DNA of 64,000 bases. Origin: Rostratula benghalensis. Its lineage: Eukaryota; Chordata; Aves; Charadriiformes; Rostratulidae. Below the pieces are notes generated by a model. The model was not told the origin of the DNA, made no database searches, and saw only the letters and a list, made by a program, of their open reading frames with translations. The position numbers and the translations under genes were made by a program. This document shows positions 53,001-59,390 of this stretch, piece after piece (the first letter of the stretch is position 1; each line of letters starts with the position of its first letter). The stretch spans positions 691,178 through 755,177 of the forward strand of contig VXAI01000164.1 of NCBI GenBank assembly GCA_013399305.1, written 5' to 3'.

Positions 53001-53312
53001 CCTCTCCCGCCTTCCCCGCCGAGCCTACGCCCCGCACAGGCCCCTGGGCTCCACCGCCGCCGGCACCGCCCCGGGCCGCCCTTTGGAACGGGACAACCGG
53101 CCCTGGCCCCCTCTTCCCCCAGCACCGCTCCGGACGGCCATTGCTGCCCCCCCCTCCCCTCCACCTCAGCGCGGCAGCGACCGTTAACACCCGTTCCCGG
53201 GGCGCAGGGCACACTCACAGGTGACGATGGGCTTGTTCTCCATGGTGTAGATCACCGGGGGCTTCTCCCTACCCTCCTCCTCAGCAGCGGCCGCCGCCGC
53301 GGCGGGGTCCAT
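10794..53312 (-). CDS. TRAPPC10: TRAPPC10, complete coding region (23 exons)
   Basis: TRAPPC10 (yeast Trs130, old name TMEM1) is a TRAPPII-specific subunit. TRAPPII is a Golgi-associated exchange factor for Rab GTPases in secretory and endosomal traffic. I traced 23 coding exons from ATG at 53310-53312 to TGA at 10794-10796. They total 3,807 nt, or 1,268 residues, against about 1,259 in human. Nearly every exon is recognisable by long identities, for example [73 protein letters not shown] and [16 protein letters not shown] [12 protein letters not shown]. The N-terminal half is the alpha-helical trappin region; the C-terminal half is beta-rich. No transmembrane segment is expected, despite the old name. 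All splice phases agree. The N-terminus is unusual: seven alanines then three glutamates replace the short human start. Confidence 0.97.
11870..12064 (-). CDS. TRAPPC10: TRAPPC10 coding exon 22
   Basis: The exon encodes [20 protein letters not shown], then [20 protein letters not shown] and [19 protein letters not shown]. Acceptor ATTCTTGCAG, donor GTAAAG, phase 1 at both ends. Confidence 0.97.
12458..12635 (-). CDS. TRAPPC10: TRAPPC10 coding exon 21
   Basis: The exon encodes [20 protein letters not shown], then [20 protein letters not shown] and ends TTKLMYE. Acceptor TTTCTGACAG, donor GTAAGA, phase 1 out. Confidence 0.97.
13930..14100 (-). CDS. TRAPPC10: TRAPPC10 coding exon 20
   Basis: The exon encodes [20 protein letters not shown], then [20 protein letters not shown] and [14 protein letters not shown]. 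Acceptor CTCTTTCAG, donor GTAAGT, phase 0 at both ends. Confidence 0.96.
14899..15025 (-). CDS. TRAPPC10: TRAPPC10 coding exon 19
   Basis: The exon encodes [20 protein letters not shown] then [18 protein letters not shown] and PESQQ. Acceptor GTTTTTCAG, donor GTAAAG, phase 0 out. Confidence 0.96.
15479..15579 (-). CDS. TRAPPC10: TRAPPC10 coding exon 18
   Basis: The exon encodes [20 protein letters not shown] then [13 protein letters not shown], matching the known protein. Acceptor TTTCTTTAG, donor GTAATG (weak at the fifth position), phase 2 out. Confidence 0.95.
16402..16631 (-). CDS. TRAPPC10: TRAPPC10 coding exon 17 with charged linker
   Basis: The exon encodes [20 protein letters not shown], then [16 protein letters not shown]. 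It continues into a variable charged linker including [17 protein letters not shown] and ends VDQK. The linker position matches a divergent stretch in mammals. Donor GTAAGA, phase 0. Confidence 0.94.
17707..17865 (-). CDS. TRAPPC10: TRAPPC10 coding exon 16
   Basis: The exon encodes [20 protein letters not shown], then [18 protein letters not shown] and ends VIYSNTR. Acceptor CTTCCTCAG, donor GTATGC, phase 1 at both ends. Confidence 0.95.
18863..19004 (-). CDS. TRAPPC10: TRAPPC10 coding exon 15
   Basis: The exon encodes [20 protein letters not shown], then [20 protein letters not shown] and LKVEPMT. Acceptor TCTTCAAAG, donor GTAGGT, phase 1 out. Confidence 0.97.
19398..19426. repeat. (ATT)n microsatellite
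   Basis: An ATT-repeat run with one AGT interruption lies inside TRAPPC10 intron 14. Confidence 0.85.
20203..20226. repeat. 12-bp tandem duplication
   Basis: ATTAGAAGTGAC occurs twice back to back without a mismatch in intron 14. This suggests a recent slippage or repair duplication. Confidence 0.85.
21940..22304 (+). mobile_element. CR1 LINE fragment, 3' end
   Basis: The plus strand carries CR1 3' sequence ending in GGTCCCTTCCAACTCCAACC and the octamer repeat ATTCTATGATTCTAT. Such an ATTCTATG tail is the diagnostic avian CR1 terminus. It lies in intron 14, antisense to TRAPPC10. Only the last 360 nt or so remain and no ORF survives. Confidence 0.92.
23076..23590 (-). CDS. TRAPPC10: TRAPPC10 coding exon 14, the largest
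   Basis: This 515-nt exon encodes residues about 584-755: [20 protein letters not shown], then [57 protein letters not shown] and ends [10 protein letters not shown]. It marks the shift from the helical N-terminal half to the beta-rich C-terminal half. The donor is GTATGT, phase 0 out. Confidence 0.98.
23715..23965. mobile_element. Interspersed repeat with degenerate internal units (class uncertain)
   Basis: Within intron 13 a locally GC-rich block repeats the phrase CCCA(C/T)(A/G)CTGGAGCAGG or close variants, together with GGCAGGACYTGTG, at roughly 40-60 nt spacing. I recognise this kind of sequence as recurrent in bird genomes, probably within an endogenous-retrovirus-derived repeat, but I cannot name the family. 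It has no coding remnant. Confidence 0.55.
24486..24598 (-). CDS. TRAPPC10: TRAPPC10 coding exon 13
   Basis: The exon encodes [20 protein letters not shown] then [18 protein letters not shown]. It follows a TTCCTTAAC branch-site motif and TTTGTTAG acceptor, and ends in GTAAGT, phase 1. Confidence 0.96.
24599..26658 (-). other. TRAPPC10: TRAPPC10 intron 12, U12-type
   Basis: The donor reads GTATCCTC, one base from the minor-spliceosome consensus GTATCCTT. The branch-site motif TTCCTTAAC (plus-strand complement at 24607-24615) matches the U12 consensus exactly and ends about 8 nt before the acceptor AG. All other donors in the two genes are ordinary U2 type. Removal by the minor spliceosome is inferred. 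Confidence 0.92.
26031..26066. repeat. A/T-rich low-complexity run with an ambiguous base
   Basis: An AAT/AAATA-type run contains an N at 26037. It lies in intron 12, the U12-type intron, far from its splice sites. Confidence 0.7.
26659..26799 (-). CDS. TRAPPC10: TRAPPC10 coding exon 12
   Basis: The exon encodes [20 protein letters not shown], then [20 protein letters not shown] and HLGQIE. It ends in phase 2 before GTATCCTC, a U12-class donor. Confidence 0.96.
27977..28068 (-). CDS. TRAPPC10: TRAPPC10 coding exon 11
   Basis: The exon encodes [20 protein letters not shown] then [10 protein letters not shown], ending in phase 2 before GTAAAT. Acceptor TTAAACAG. Confidence 0.95.
28997..29290 (-). 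mobile_element. CR1 LINE fragment
   Basis: The plus strand shows the reverse complement of CR1 3' sequence: CACAGAATCAC, GGAAGGGACCTTGAAAGATC, CTCCACAACCTCTCTGGGCA and CCATTCCAGTGCTCCGTCAC. It lies in intron 10 in the same orientation as TRAPPC10. It is 5'-truncated with no usable ORF. Confidence 0.92.
30969..31045 (-). CDS. TRAPPC10: TRAPPC10 coding exon 10
   Basis: This 77-nt exon encodes [20 protein letters not shown] then FEKHYL. Acceptor TTTTCTGAAG, donor GTAAGT, phase 0 out. Confidence 0.95.
32217..32331 (-). CDS. TRAPPC10: TRAPPC10 coding exon 9
   Basis: The exon encodes [20 protein letters not shown] then [18 protein letters not shown]. Acceptor CTCTTACAG, donor GTATTA, phase 1 out. 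Confidence 0.97.
34239..34385 (-). CDS. TRAPPC10: TRAPPC10 coding exon 8
   Basis: The exon encodes [20 protein letters not shown], then [20 protein letters not shown] and GLWSYATEK. It is 147 nt and phase 0 at both ends. It has no internal methionine, so it is invisible to simple ORF calling. Confidence 0.97.
34556..34608. repeat. 23-bp direct repeat, 30-bp period
   Basis: The 23 bases ending TAGTTCATAAAACA occur identically at 34556-34578 and 34586-34608. They are separated by 7 nt in an AT-rich part of intron 7, about 170 nt upstream of exon 8. Confidence 0.88.
36573..36820 (-). CDS. TRAPPC10: TRAPPC10 coding exon 7
   Basis: The exon encodes [20 protein letters not shown], then [20 protein letters not shown] and ends [14 protein letters not shown]. 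Acceptor ATTTACTTAG, donor GTGAGT, phase 0 out. Confidence 0.97.
37834..37945 (-). CDS. TRAPPC10: TRAPPC10 coding exon 6
   Basis: The exon encodes [20 protein letters not shown] then [17 protein letters not shown], matching human exactly. The acceptor is GTGTCAAAAG, with a weak pyrimidine tract, and a CATA-type tandem repeat sits about 50 nt upstream of it. Confidence 0.97.
37998..38064. repeat. CATA-derived tandem repeat beside the exon 6 acceptor
   Basis: A CATA tetranucleotide array has evolved a higher-order unit of about 15 nt (TACATACATAGAACA), present in roughly four copies. It begins about 50 nt upstream of the TRAPPC10 exon 6 acceptor. Confidence 0.88.
39115..39310 (-). CDS. TRAPPC10: TRAPPC10 coding exon 5
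   Basis: The exon encodes [20 protein letters not shown], then [20 protein letters not shown] and ends in EYFMVQ. Acceptor CATTACAG, donor GTAAGA, phase 0 out. A C-rich tract lies about 100-125 nt upstream in the pre-mRNA. Confidence 0.97.
39411..39435 (+). promoter_or_regulatory. Canonical G-quadruplex motif, C-rich in the pre-mRNA
   Basis: Four G-runs (4, 3, 4 and 4 bases) with loops of 1, 6 and 3 nt lie on the plus strand, the template for TRAPPC10. The transcript carries the complementary C-runs about 100-125 nt before exon 5. Confidence 0.75.
40945..41141 (-). CDS. TRAPPC10: TRAPPC10 coding exon 4
   Basis: The exon encodes [20 protein letters not shown], then [20 protein letters not shown] and the [20 protein letters not shown] region. 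Acceptor ATCCCAG, donor GTAAGC, phase 2 out. Confidence 0.97.
42237..42372 (-). CDS. TRAPPC10: TRAPPC10 coding exon 3
   Basis: The exon encodes [20 protein letters not shown], then [20 protein letters not shown] and YWTEC. It is almost identical to the human protein. The donor is GTGAGT at phase 0. Confidence 0.97.
43050..43131 (-). CDS. TRAPPC10: TRAPPC10 coding exon 2
   Basis: The exon encodes [20 protein letters not shown] then REPMEWR, after a CTTTTAG acceptor and before a GTAAAC donor. The phase is 1 in and 2 out. No methionine-initiated ORF marks it. Confidence 0.96.
46263..46442. repeat. G/T-rich block with adjoining A/C-rich block
   Basis: About 140 nt of the plus strand are almost entirely G and T (46263-46403), with many GGGTTT-like units. 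About 40 nt of A/C-rich sequence follow and could partly pair back on it. It lies in intron 1 and no repeat family is recognised. Confidence 0.7.
47940..48240 (-). mobile_element. CR1 LINE fragment
   Basis: The reverse complement of CR1 3' sequence starts CACAGAATCACATGG and includes GGAAGGGACCTCTGGAGATC, GTCCAGGCGGGTTTTGAATG and GACAGCCTGTTCCAGTGCTC. It lies in intron 1 in the same orientation as the gene. It is 5'-truncated with no coding capacity. Confidence 0.92.
53219..53312 (-). CDS. TRAPPC10: TRAPPC10 coding exon 1
   Basis: The exon encodes [19 protein letters not shown], then [12 protein letters not shown], and ends in phase 1 before [18 protein letters not shown] is the conserved part. 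The first ATG has C at -3 and G at +4. The in-frame ATG at codon 24 has a strong ACCATGG context. The assembly gap begins 67 nt upstream of the start. Confidence 0.93.
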
Positions 53313-53379
53313 GAGCGGGCGGGGTCCTCAGCCCCGACTCCCCCGCCCGCTCGGCGCCATGGAAACGCCGCCGCCGCCG

Positions 53380-53464
53380 NNNNNNNNNNNNNNNNNNNNN
53401 NNNNNNNNNNNNNNNNNNNNNNNNNNNNNNNNNNNNNNNNNNNNNNNNNNNNNNNNNNNNNNNN
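53380..53464. other. Assembly gap (85 N)
   Basis: The gap starts directly after a CCG triplet run and is followed by C-rich sequence. Its length may be arbitrary. It hides part of the TRAPPC10 5' UTR or core promoter. Confidence 0.98.
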
Positions 53465-53696
53465 CCCCCTTCCCCGCGTCCCCGCAGCGCCGCTCCGGAG
53501 GGAAAGGCGGGCGGGCTCATCCGCTTCCTGGATCACCGGCGGAGCATTACCGCTTCCGGGGAGCGCCGCGGCCCAGCCGGCCAGGGGCGACGCCGCCCGG
53601 GCCCAGCGCGGACGCGCAGGGGTTAAGCCGGAAAAGGGGTGAAATAAAGGGGAAGGGGCGGCGGGCTCCGCGCCTGTGCGGAGCGGACGGGGGGGA

Positions 53697-53697
<1 letters not shown>

Positions 53698-53762
<65 letters not shown>
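53698..53762. repeat. Perfect (GGCACA)n hexanucleotide array
   Basis: Ten complete GGCACA units and a partial eleventh run without a mismatch. The array sits 386 nt upstream of the TRAPPC10 start codon within the CpG island. All six frames are open across it, giving dipeptide repeats, so the long ORFs that cross it are not evidence of genes. Confidence 0.97.
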
Positions 53763-54199
53763 CCCTCCTCCCTTGGCTCCCCTCGCAGCGGGGTAGGGGC
53801 GAGGCGGTTCCTTGAGGCGCCGCCGGGGCCGATCCGCTCCAGGCCTGGGGCAGTCCTATGCGGGTTGGAGTCGTTAGGGCCGGCCTGCGGTGCCCGAAGG
53901 TATAGGTGGCCGGAGGAGAGGGTTACCTGGCCGCCCCCCGGTCTGCCTGCCCTCGCCCCCGAGCCGGGCCGGGGTAGGCGGGAGCCCCGAGGCGGTGGGA
54001 GAGAAGCGGGGGAGGAAGGGGTGCTCGGTGCGCTGAGTCGGCTGTGGGAAAGAGCCCGGTTCGCTGCCACCCGGCGTGAATCTTTATTTAAACGTGTGCC
54101 AGGACTTCTGTAAGGTCCTGGTTGGGGACTCGGTGGGCAGCGGCCTAAGGCTGCGGGGCATGGGGCGGGGAGGGGGTGCAGCTGGGCTGTGCCGTGGCG

Positions 54200-57100
54200 T
54201 TGGTTGCTTTGGGCCTAGAAGAAATTGGATTTTGCACAGTAGGTTCGCAAGTGGATTTAAAGGTTCCACTCAGCACCTCCAAATAATCCCTTGTGGCAGC
54301 ATGAAGAGCTACTGTTTTTTCTTTTCTGCCCAGGTAGGGAAAAGAAAGGAAGGATATTGACAAAATCGTAACACTCACTTCATACTTAGTCTGGGTTATT
54401 CCTATGGCTGTTAGAGCTTACAGCTTGCCTGTAGTTCAATGGATTCTGTGCATTAGGGATCATATTTTCCACTGACCTCTAACACTTTAAGCAGTTTTGT
54501 TGCAGGCCTTCTTGAAGATGTGCTTTACAGATCATAGTGAATCAGGCAACAGATGGCTGGCCTTATAATTCACTACTTGTGTAAACCATGCAGAATGGGC
54601 TAAGGCTTGTGTGTATGGAGAGTAAGCACAGAAGGGGGATTATAGAGAACAGAAAAAATCATGTAGTGTGAGCAGGCAAGTAAGTGGAGGTGAGAGAGAT
54701 GCAAGTGCAAACCTGACTTCTGCAAAGCAGGTACAACCATAAGTATTTTTCAGTTCCAAAGCACTGCATAGCACTTGGAGTATATTGGTGAATGTGGCCC
54801 TTAACATTCAAGGATTTGTACTGTAGCTTTTTAAATGCATAGAAATAATATGCTATATTAGACTTTTGTTGGGTCTAATTAGTTTGTATTAGACTTTAAT
54901 ACTTATAAAAATGGTTCATCTTTTACTGCAGACTGAGATTCTATTCTTTTGTTTTTAATAAATCCGCTGTTTACTTTGGTCATGTGCAATATTTTTTGAA
55001 TCAAGAATCCTAAGAGGATTTCAACTTTACTCTCTGAAGTAGAAGCAATTAAAATACAGAAAAGCGTAATCAAGTAGCCTACCATAAAGGGTAAAAAATT
55101 AAAAACACTGTATACAATGTGTAAAATCAAATGTAATCGAAGGCAGGACTATAAATATCTTTGTATTAATCATAACTGTTTAGGGCACAGTGATGTTGTG
55201 CTGAGGTGGTCTGGGTGTTCTGTCCAAGTATTTCCAGAAGTCCGGTTGTTTAGGATTCTCCTTCAACAAAACCACAAAACCTTAGCCCTGTTTCCTGGGC
55301 TTACAATGTTTTTCCAGTAATAATTGCAGCATCATTGTAACATGTTTCATCCCATACTGCAGGTGAATATTCCCAGTTTTCTCTCTATTGTGTTGCTCTG
55401 GGGAATTAATGATAATTTCCAATTCTTTGCCTCATTTTGCCCAGAACTTCTCTTCCACCTTAGTTATAACAAGACTTGTTTCCTTGGCAATGTCAAATTG
55501 AAATTTTTTTACAAGGCCAAAATTTTAAGAATCCTACATAGCACAATCGAATGTTATGTCTTATTTTCAGGTTTAGGTGAGCAGCTTGCTCACCTTAACG
55601 TGAGTTTGCACTCACATTTTGTTTGTGCTTTGCTTTGGTTTTTTTTAAAGTGCTTTACAGATCATACTATCATATTGGTCAATATATATTGTGGCACAAA
55701 TGTATTTTTACAAATGACAGTACATATAATTTCACAGTTTCAGTAATAAGTATGTGACAAAAATGTGATTTACTGAAACAGAAGGGAAAAACACTGTTAT
55801 ATGCACGTGAGGAAAAATTACAAATTCCTTACAGTAGGCTCCAAAGCAGCTTATTTCATGCATCTGTCAAACAGTCCATCCTAAACACTGCAGGGAGGAA
55901 AACAGGCAAACCCAGGTCAAAAAAGCAGGAATCTCTTCCCAACGTTCTCCTCTTAGCGTAGAGCTCTTGTCCCCTTTTCTCAGAGATTAGAGCTGAGGTC
56001 AACAGTTCATTGGGATTAAAGTTTTAATCACCACAGAATTTCATATACATTCAATATCCTCTCTGTAGTTTCTGTAGTTGCAGTATAGCTATTTCCATTA
56101 AACATGAAAGAAAACCTGTCCTAGTCTTGCTGGTTTTGCTATCAAGTGAAGCGAATTCACCTGCACTTGCAGTTTATTCCTGTATCTTCCACCCTTGCCA
56201 AAAAAAAAAAGAAACAAAAGAGACACAGACACCTTAATAGAGGCAAGAGTTAGAAGACTAAAGAAACCAGCTTTTCACTGTGTTCTCAGGTGTTTAATTG
56301 CCAAAAAATACTCGAAAATTATTTGGTCGACTGGTCTCTGCTGGAAAAAGTAGATCTTCTATAGCAAAGTATACAGAGAAAAATGAAAGCATTTGGAAAT
56401 TGGGAGTTTAACAACATTGTGCTATTACCTTGCATTTTGAAGTTACTGGATGAAGTTTGCCTTTGGGGGGAAAAAGGAATCCCTTGATTTGCAATTGGAA
56501 TTTTCATTTTCCTCTTGATATAAAAATACCTATCTCCACTGGGAATCATACACGTCTTAAGTGAACGTTATATTGTATCACAAAGTACAGTCACATTATG
56601 GCCACCAGGCCATCATGATGTGACATTCTGTTCAACTTTTCAACCTTATGTACTTGGCAAGATAAAATTACATTCATGCATATGCACCATTTTCTTCAGC
56701 AAAACAAATAGCAAATCTCCTCACCGTTTTGGTTTGCTGGGTATCAGGTGCCTGAAACATTTCCCCAGTCACGTTAGCGTAGCTGCATTGTACCTGTGCT
56801 TTAAACGCTGAATCAGTGGGAGAGGAAGAGCTGAACTTCAGGTGGTTTATAGCTGGCCAGGGCTCGAGCAGAAGCTTCTCCTGAGTACCAGCAGTGTCAT
56901 TGCTATTGCAGCAGTAGCCTCACTGCCCAGGTAGGTCACCACTGGTATGGATCTTGACTTTGAGGTGCAATACAAGGGAGCAGATTAATCTAGGAGGCAT
57001 CTGTATGATGAGGGATGAAAAGCCTGCCGTGTGCATTACTAGACCATGAAGAGGTTTCTGGTTTCCAAGCCTGTGCACACCTCGGCTTCACCGGAATTTC

Positions 57101-58847
57101 AGGTTGGTGTGGACAGAAGTGTGCAGCAGCCCTTCCTTTCCTCCCTACTCCTGCAGGGAGGATAGTCCTGAGGCCTCTGTGTGAAGGCAGCAGAGGTATT
57201 CTGGCTGCTGAAGGGGCTATCACTCACGCCATCGACTCCCTCAGGTGGACGTTTACGGCAACAGGGGCTCTGGGTGCATTAGAAGACATTACCTGGATAA
57301 ACAACCTTGGTAAACAATGGGCTCACTCTCAAAACGAGGGATACAAACCCTCTCATTCTCTTTGAAAATGCAGACTCTGCTCTTCACGCTAACGCTGTTT
57401 AACTGTGCTTCATTGACTGGTTCAATAGCAATAGCTGGTTTTTACTTTGTATGTGTGCTTGCAGCCAGGTCACTCTCCCCTCATTTCACAACTTCTCTCT
57501 GCCAATAGGATTTATAAGGTGTCACAGAGAATTTGAAATTTTCTCCATCAAAATTTTGCACGGTTGCAGTTGTTAATATTCTGCTGTAATATTTGTTCTT
57601 ATCAGTGATTTGAAGGTCTATACACCCAATAGTCACTGCCATCAGTATAACATGAAACACGTTACACAGCTCGTTTCAGGTTGGGCTAGTTTCATGGGCA
57701 GTTTTTGTTGCTTTTGGGAACTCTCCCTCCTGGGGAAGGAATGAAGTCTGACTTGAAAGGTGGGGATTCTTTCAGAGAAAGAAGCTAGTTTAGATGTGCC
57801 ATATGTGTATATTGTAAGGTGATTCATGTAAACAATTAAAGGGCTAAATTTCTTATTGTTCCCTTCTGTCAAATTCCATATGTTTTGAAGCACAAGCCCA
57901 CATGGCACAGGTGTCAGGGGGAAACGGGGGAAGTCAACATATCCCACGCCCTTTTTCTCCTCCTAGATTTCCACTTCCTCATTTTCCCCCTCTCTTCTGT
58001 TACTGGTTTGTTTAAGTGATACACTCTGCAAGGCCTGACAAGGAATTTCATTATCTCTTTAAAATATTTAGCACTTTAACTTGAGCAAAATAAAATACAG
58101 CTGTAGTCCTGAGTACAGTATTGAAGAGATTAATGAGCTCAGTAACTGCAAGGGAAGCAGCAGTGGTTTTGTGAGGAATTGTCTCAGGTCTCTCAAAGGG
58201 TTAGAAGTTTAATTAAATCTTGGCTCATTGTTATAACACTAAATCTTAAAATATGATGTCAGTCTTCAGATCCCCACTGGGACAGCCCTTGTTGAAATTC
58301 TTCCAAATATTTAAAAAGCAGGAAAAAGGAAGGAAAGAAGTTAAATTGTATCCCTCATTGCCTTATGTTTTGATGGAAAGTCCATTACAGGGGGAGATCC
58401 ACATTTGAGAATCTTCCTGCTGAGCCTGAAGGCGCTATCACCTGTCCTTTCCTGGGGAGGCAGAGAGAAAAGAAGGCAAACAGAAAGAATATCACGTTAA
58501 GGAAAGGAAATGATCTCCAGCAGCCAAGGTTGTGATAGGAGGAAAATACAATTCCTGTGCCAGATTTTGATCAGGACAGAGACAAAAGCAGCAGTGTCCA
58601 CCCCTCTCTGGTTTTGTGACTGCCCAACAGCCTTTAAAGTAATAGAGGCCCGGGAATATCACGGTAGATGTTGGGATCCCAGGATTTTCTAGCAGTAACA
58701 TTCACGAATGTAAAGTTCCTTATTCCCTCTAATTCTCATATCCCACTGCTCCCATTTGATGGCCTCCAAATAAAGACTTTTCATTAAAAAAACCCCCACA
58801 CTTTAATTCTCTGCCTCTGATCATACTATGTTTCTTTCCACTTCATG
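54200..58847. other. Intergenic DNA upstream of TRAPPC10, part 1
   Basis: No exon, RNA gene or recognised repeat was found. Short chance ORFs only; none shows a familiar domain or plausible splice partner. In human the next gene on this side is AGPAT3, but none of its coding sequence is visible here. Confidence 0.6.
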
Positions 58848-59390
58848 CGGTGGATTGACCATTGGCCAGCAGCCACTTGCTCACCCACTCATCATCCCCA
58901 GAGGGACAAGGGGAGAAAAGAGTAAAAGTGAGGAAACGTGGTTTGAGATAAAGACTGTTTAATAGGAGAAGGAAAGAGAGGGAAAATGAAGCAAAGGAAG
59001 CCCCTCAACACCTCCCCACAAGCAGACCAGTGCCCAGCTGGTCTCTGAAGTAGCCACCTTAGAAGCCAAAAACCTCCCTCCTTCTTCCCGTACCCCAGCT
59101 TTTACTGCTGAGCATGACATTATGACATTATATGGTATGGTATGGAAAAGACCTTTGGCCATCTGGGGTCAGTTGTCCCGGCTGTGTCCCCTCCCAGTCT
59201 TTTGCCCACCCCAACCTACTCGCTGAAGGAGAAGAGTGAGGAAAAGAGAAAACCTGAACACTGTACAAGCTCTCTGTTCAGCAACCGCCAAAACTTTAGT
59301 GTGTTAGCAACAGTTTTAGTCACAAATTCAAAACACAGTACTATATGAGCCACTGTGACGAAAGTTAACTCCATCCCAGCTAGACATGGT
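58848..59390 (-). mobile_element. Solitary avian endogenous-retrovirus LTR
   Basis: The block shows phrases I recognise from a common bird LTR, read here in reverse complement: GGTGGATTGACC near the left edge, TTGAGATAAAGACTGTTTAATAGG, GCTGAGCATGACATTATG, and GTTGTCCCGGCTGTGTCCCC, then CCATCCCAGC near the right edge. No internal viral genes flank it, so it is probably a recombined solo LTR. It is old, with small internal duplications (GACATTATGACATTAT and ATGGTATGGTATGG). The edges are approximate and the family is not assigned. Confidence 0.75.

Larger units (their letters stand above)
43132..53218 (-). other. TRAPPC10 intron 1 (10.1 kb)
   Basis: This is the longest intron, typical for a first intron downstream of a CpG promoter. 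It is AT-rich and contains one CR1 copy at 47940-48240 and a G/T-rich block at 46263-46403 followed by an A/C-rich block. The rest shows no recognisable gene or repeat. First introns often host enhancers, but I cannot identify one here. Confidence 0.8.
52900..54200 (-). promoter_or_regulatory. TRAPPC10: TRAPPC10 CpG island promoter
   Basis: A sharp rise in G+C and CpG surrounds exon 1 and extends about 900 nt upstream of the start codon. ETS-type sites are visible as plus-strand CTTCCGG at 53553-53559 and CTTCCTG at 53524-53530. I saw no clear TATA box. An 85-base gap and a hexanucleotide array interrupt it. The transcription start cannot be placed because the gap lies where the 5' UTR should be. 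Confidence 0.8.

Noticed and set aside
52821..53642. 273-codon plus-strand ORF across the TRAPPC10 promoter
   Set aside because: It runs through the 85-base gap and GC-rich sequence, and is antisense to exon 1. It is compositionally open, not a gene.
53252..54070. 272-codon minus-strand ORF upstream of TRAPPC10
   Set aside because: It is in a different frame from the conserved VIYTMENKP start, and depends on the hexanucleotide array and the gap to stay open.
54520..55666. A 17-bp sequence (GTGCTTTACAGATCATA) at 54520-54536 and again at 55650-55666
   Set aside because: A match of this length is not far from chance in a 64-kb AT-rich window, and the flanks are unrelated.
55324..55746. 140-codon plus-strand ORF in the intergenic region
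   Set aside because: It has hydrophobic, low-information composition, no domain, and no plausible promoter or splice partner.
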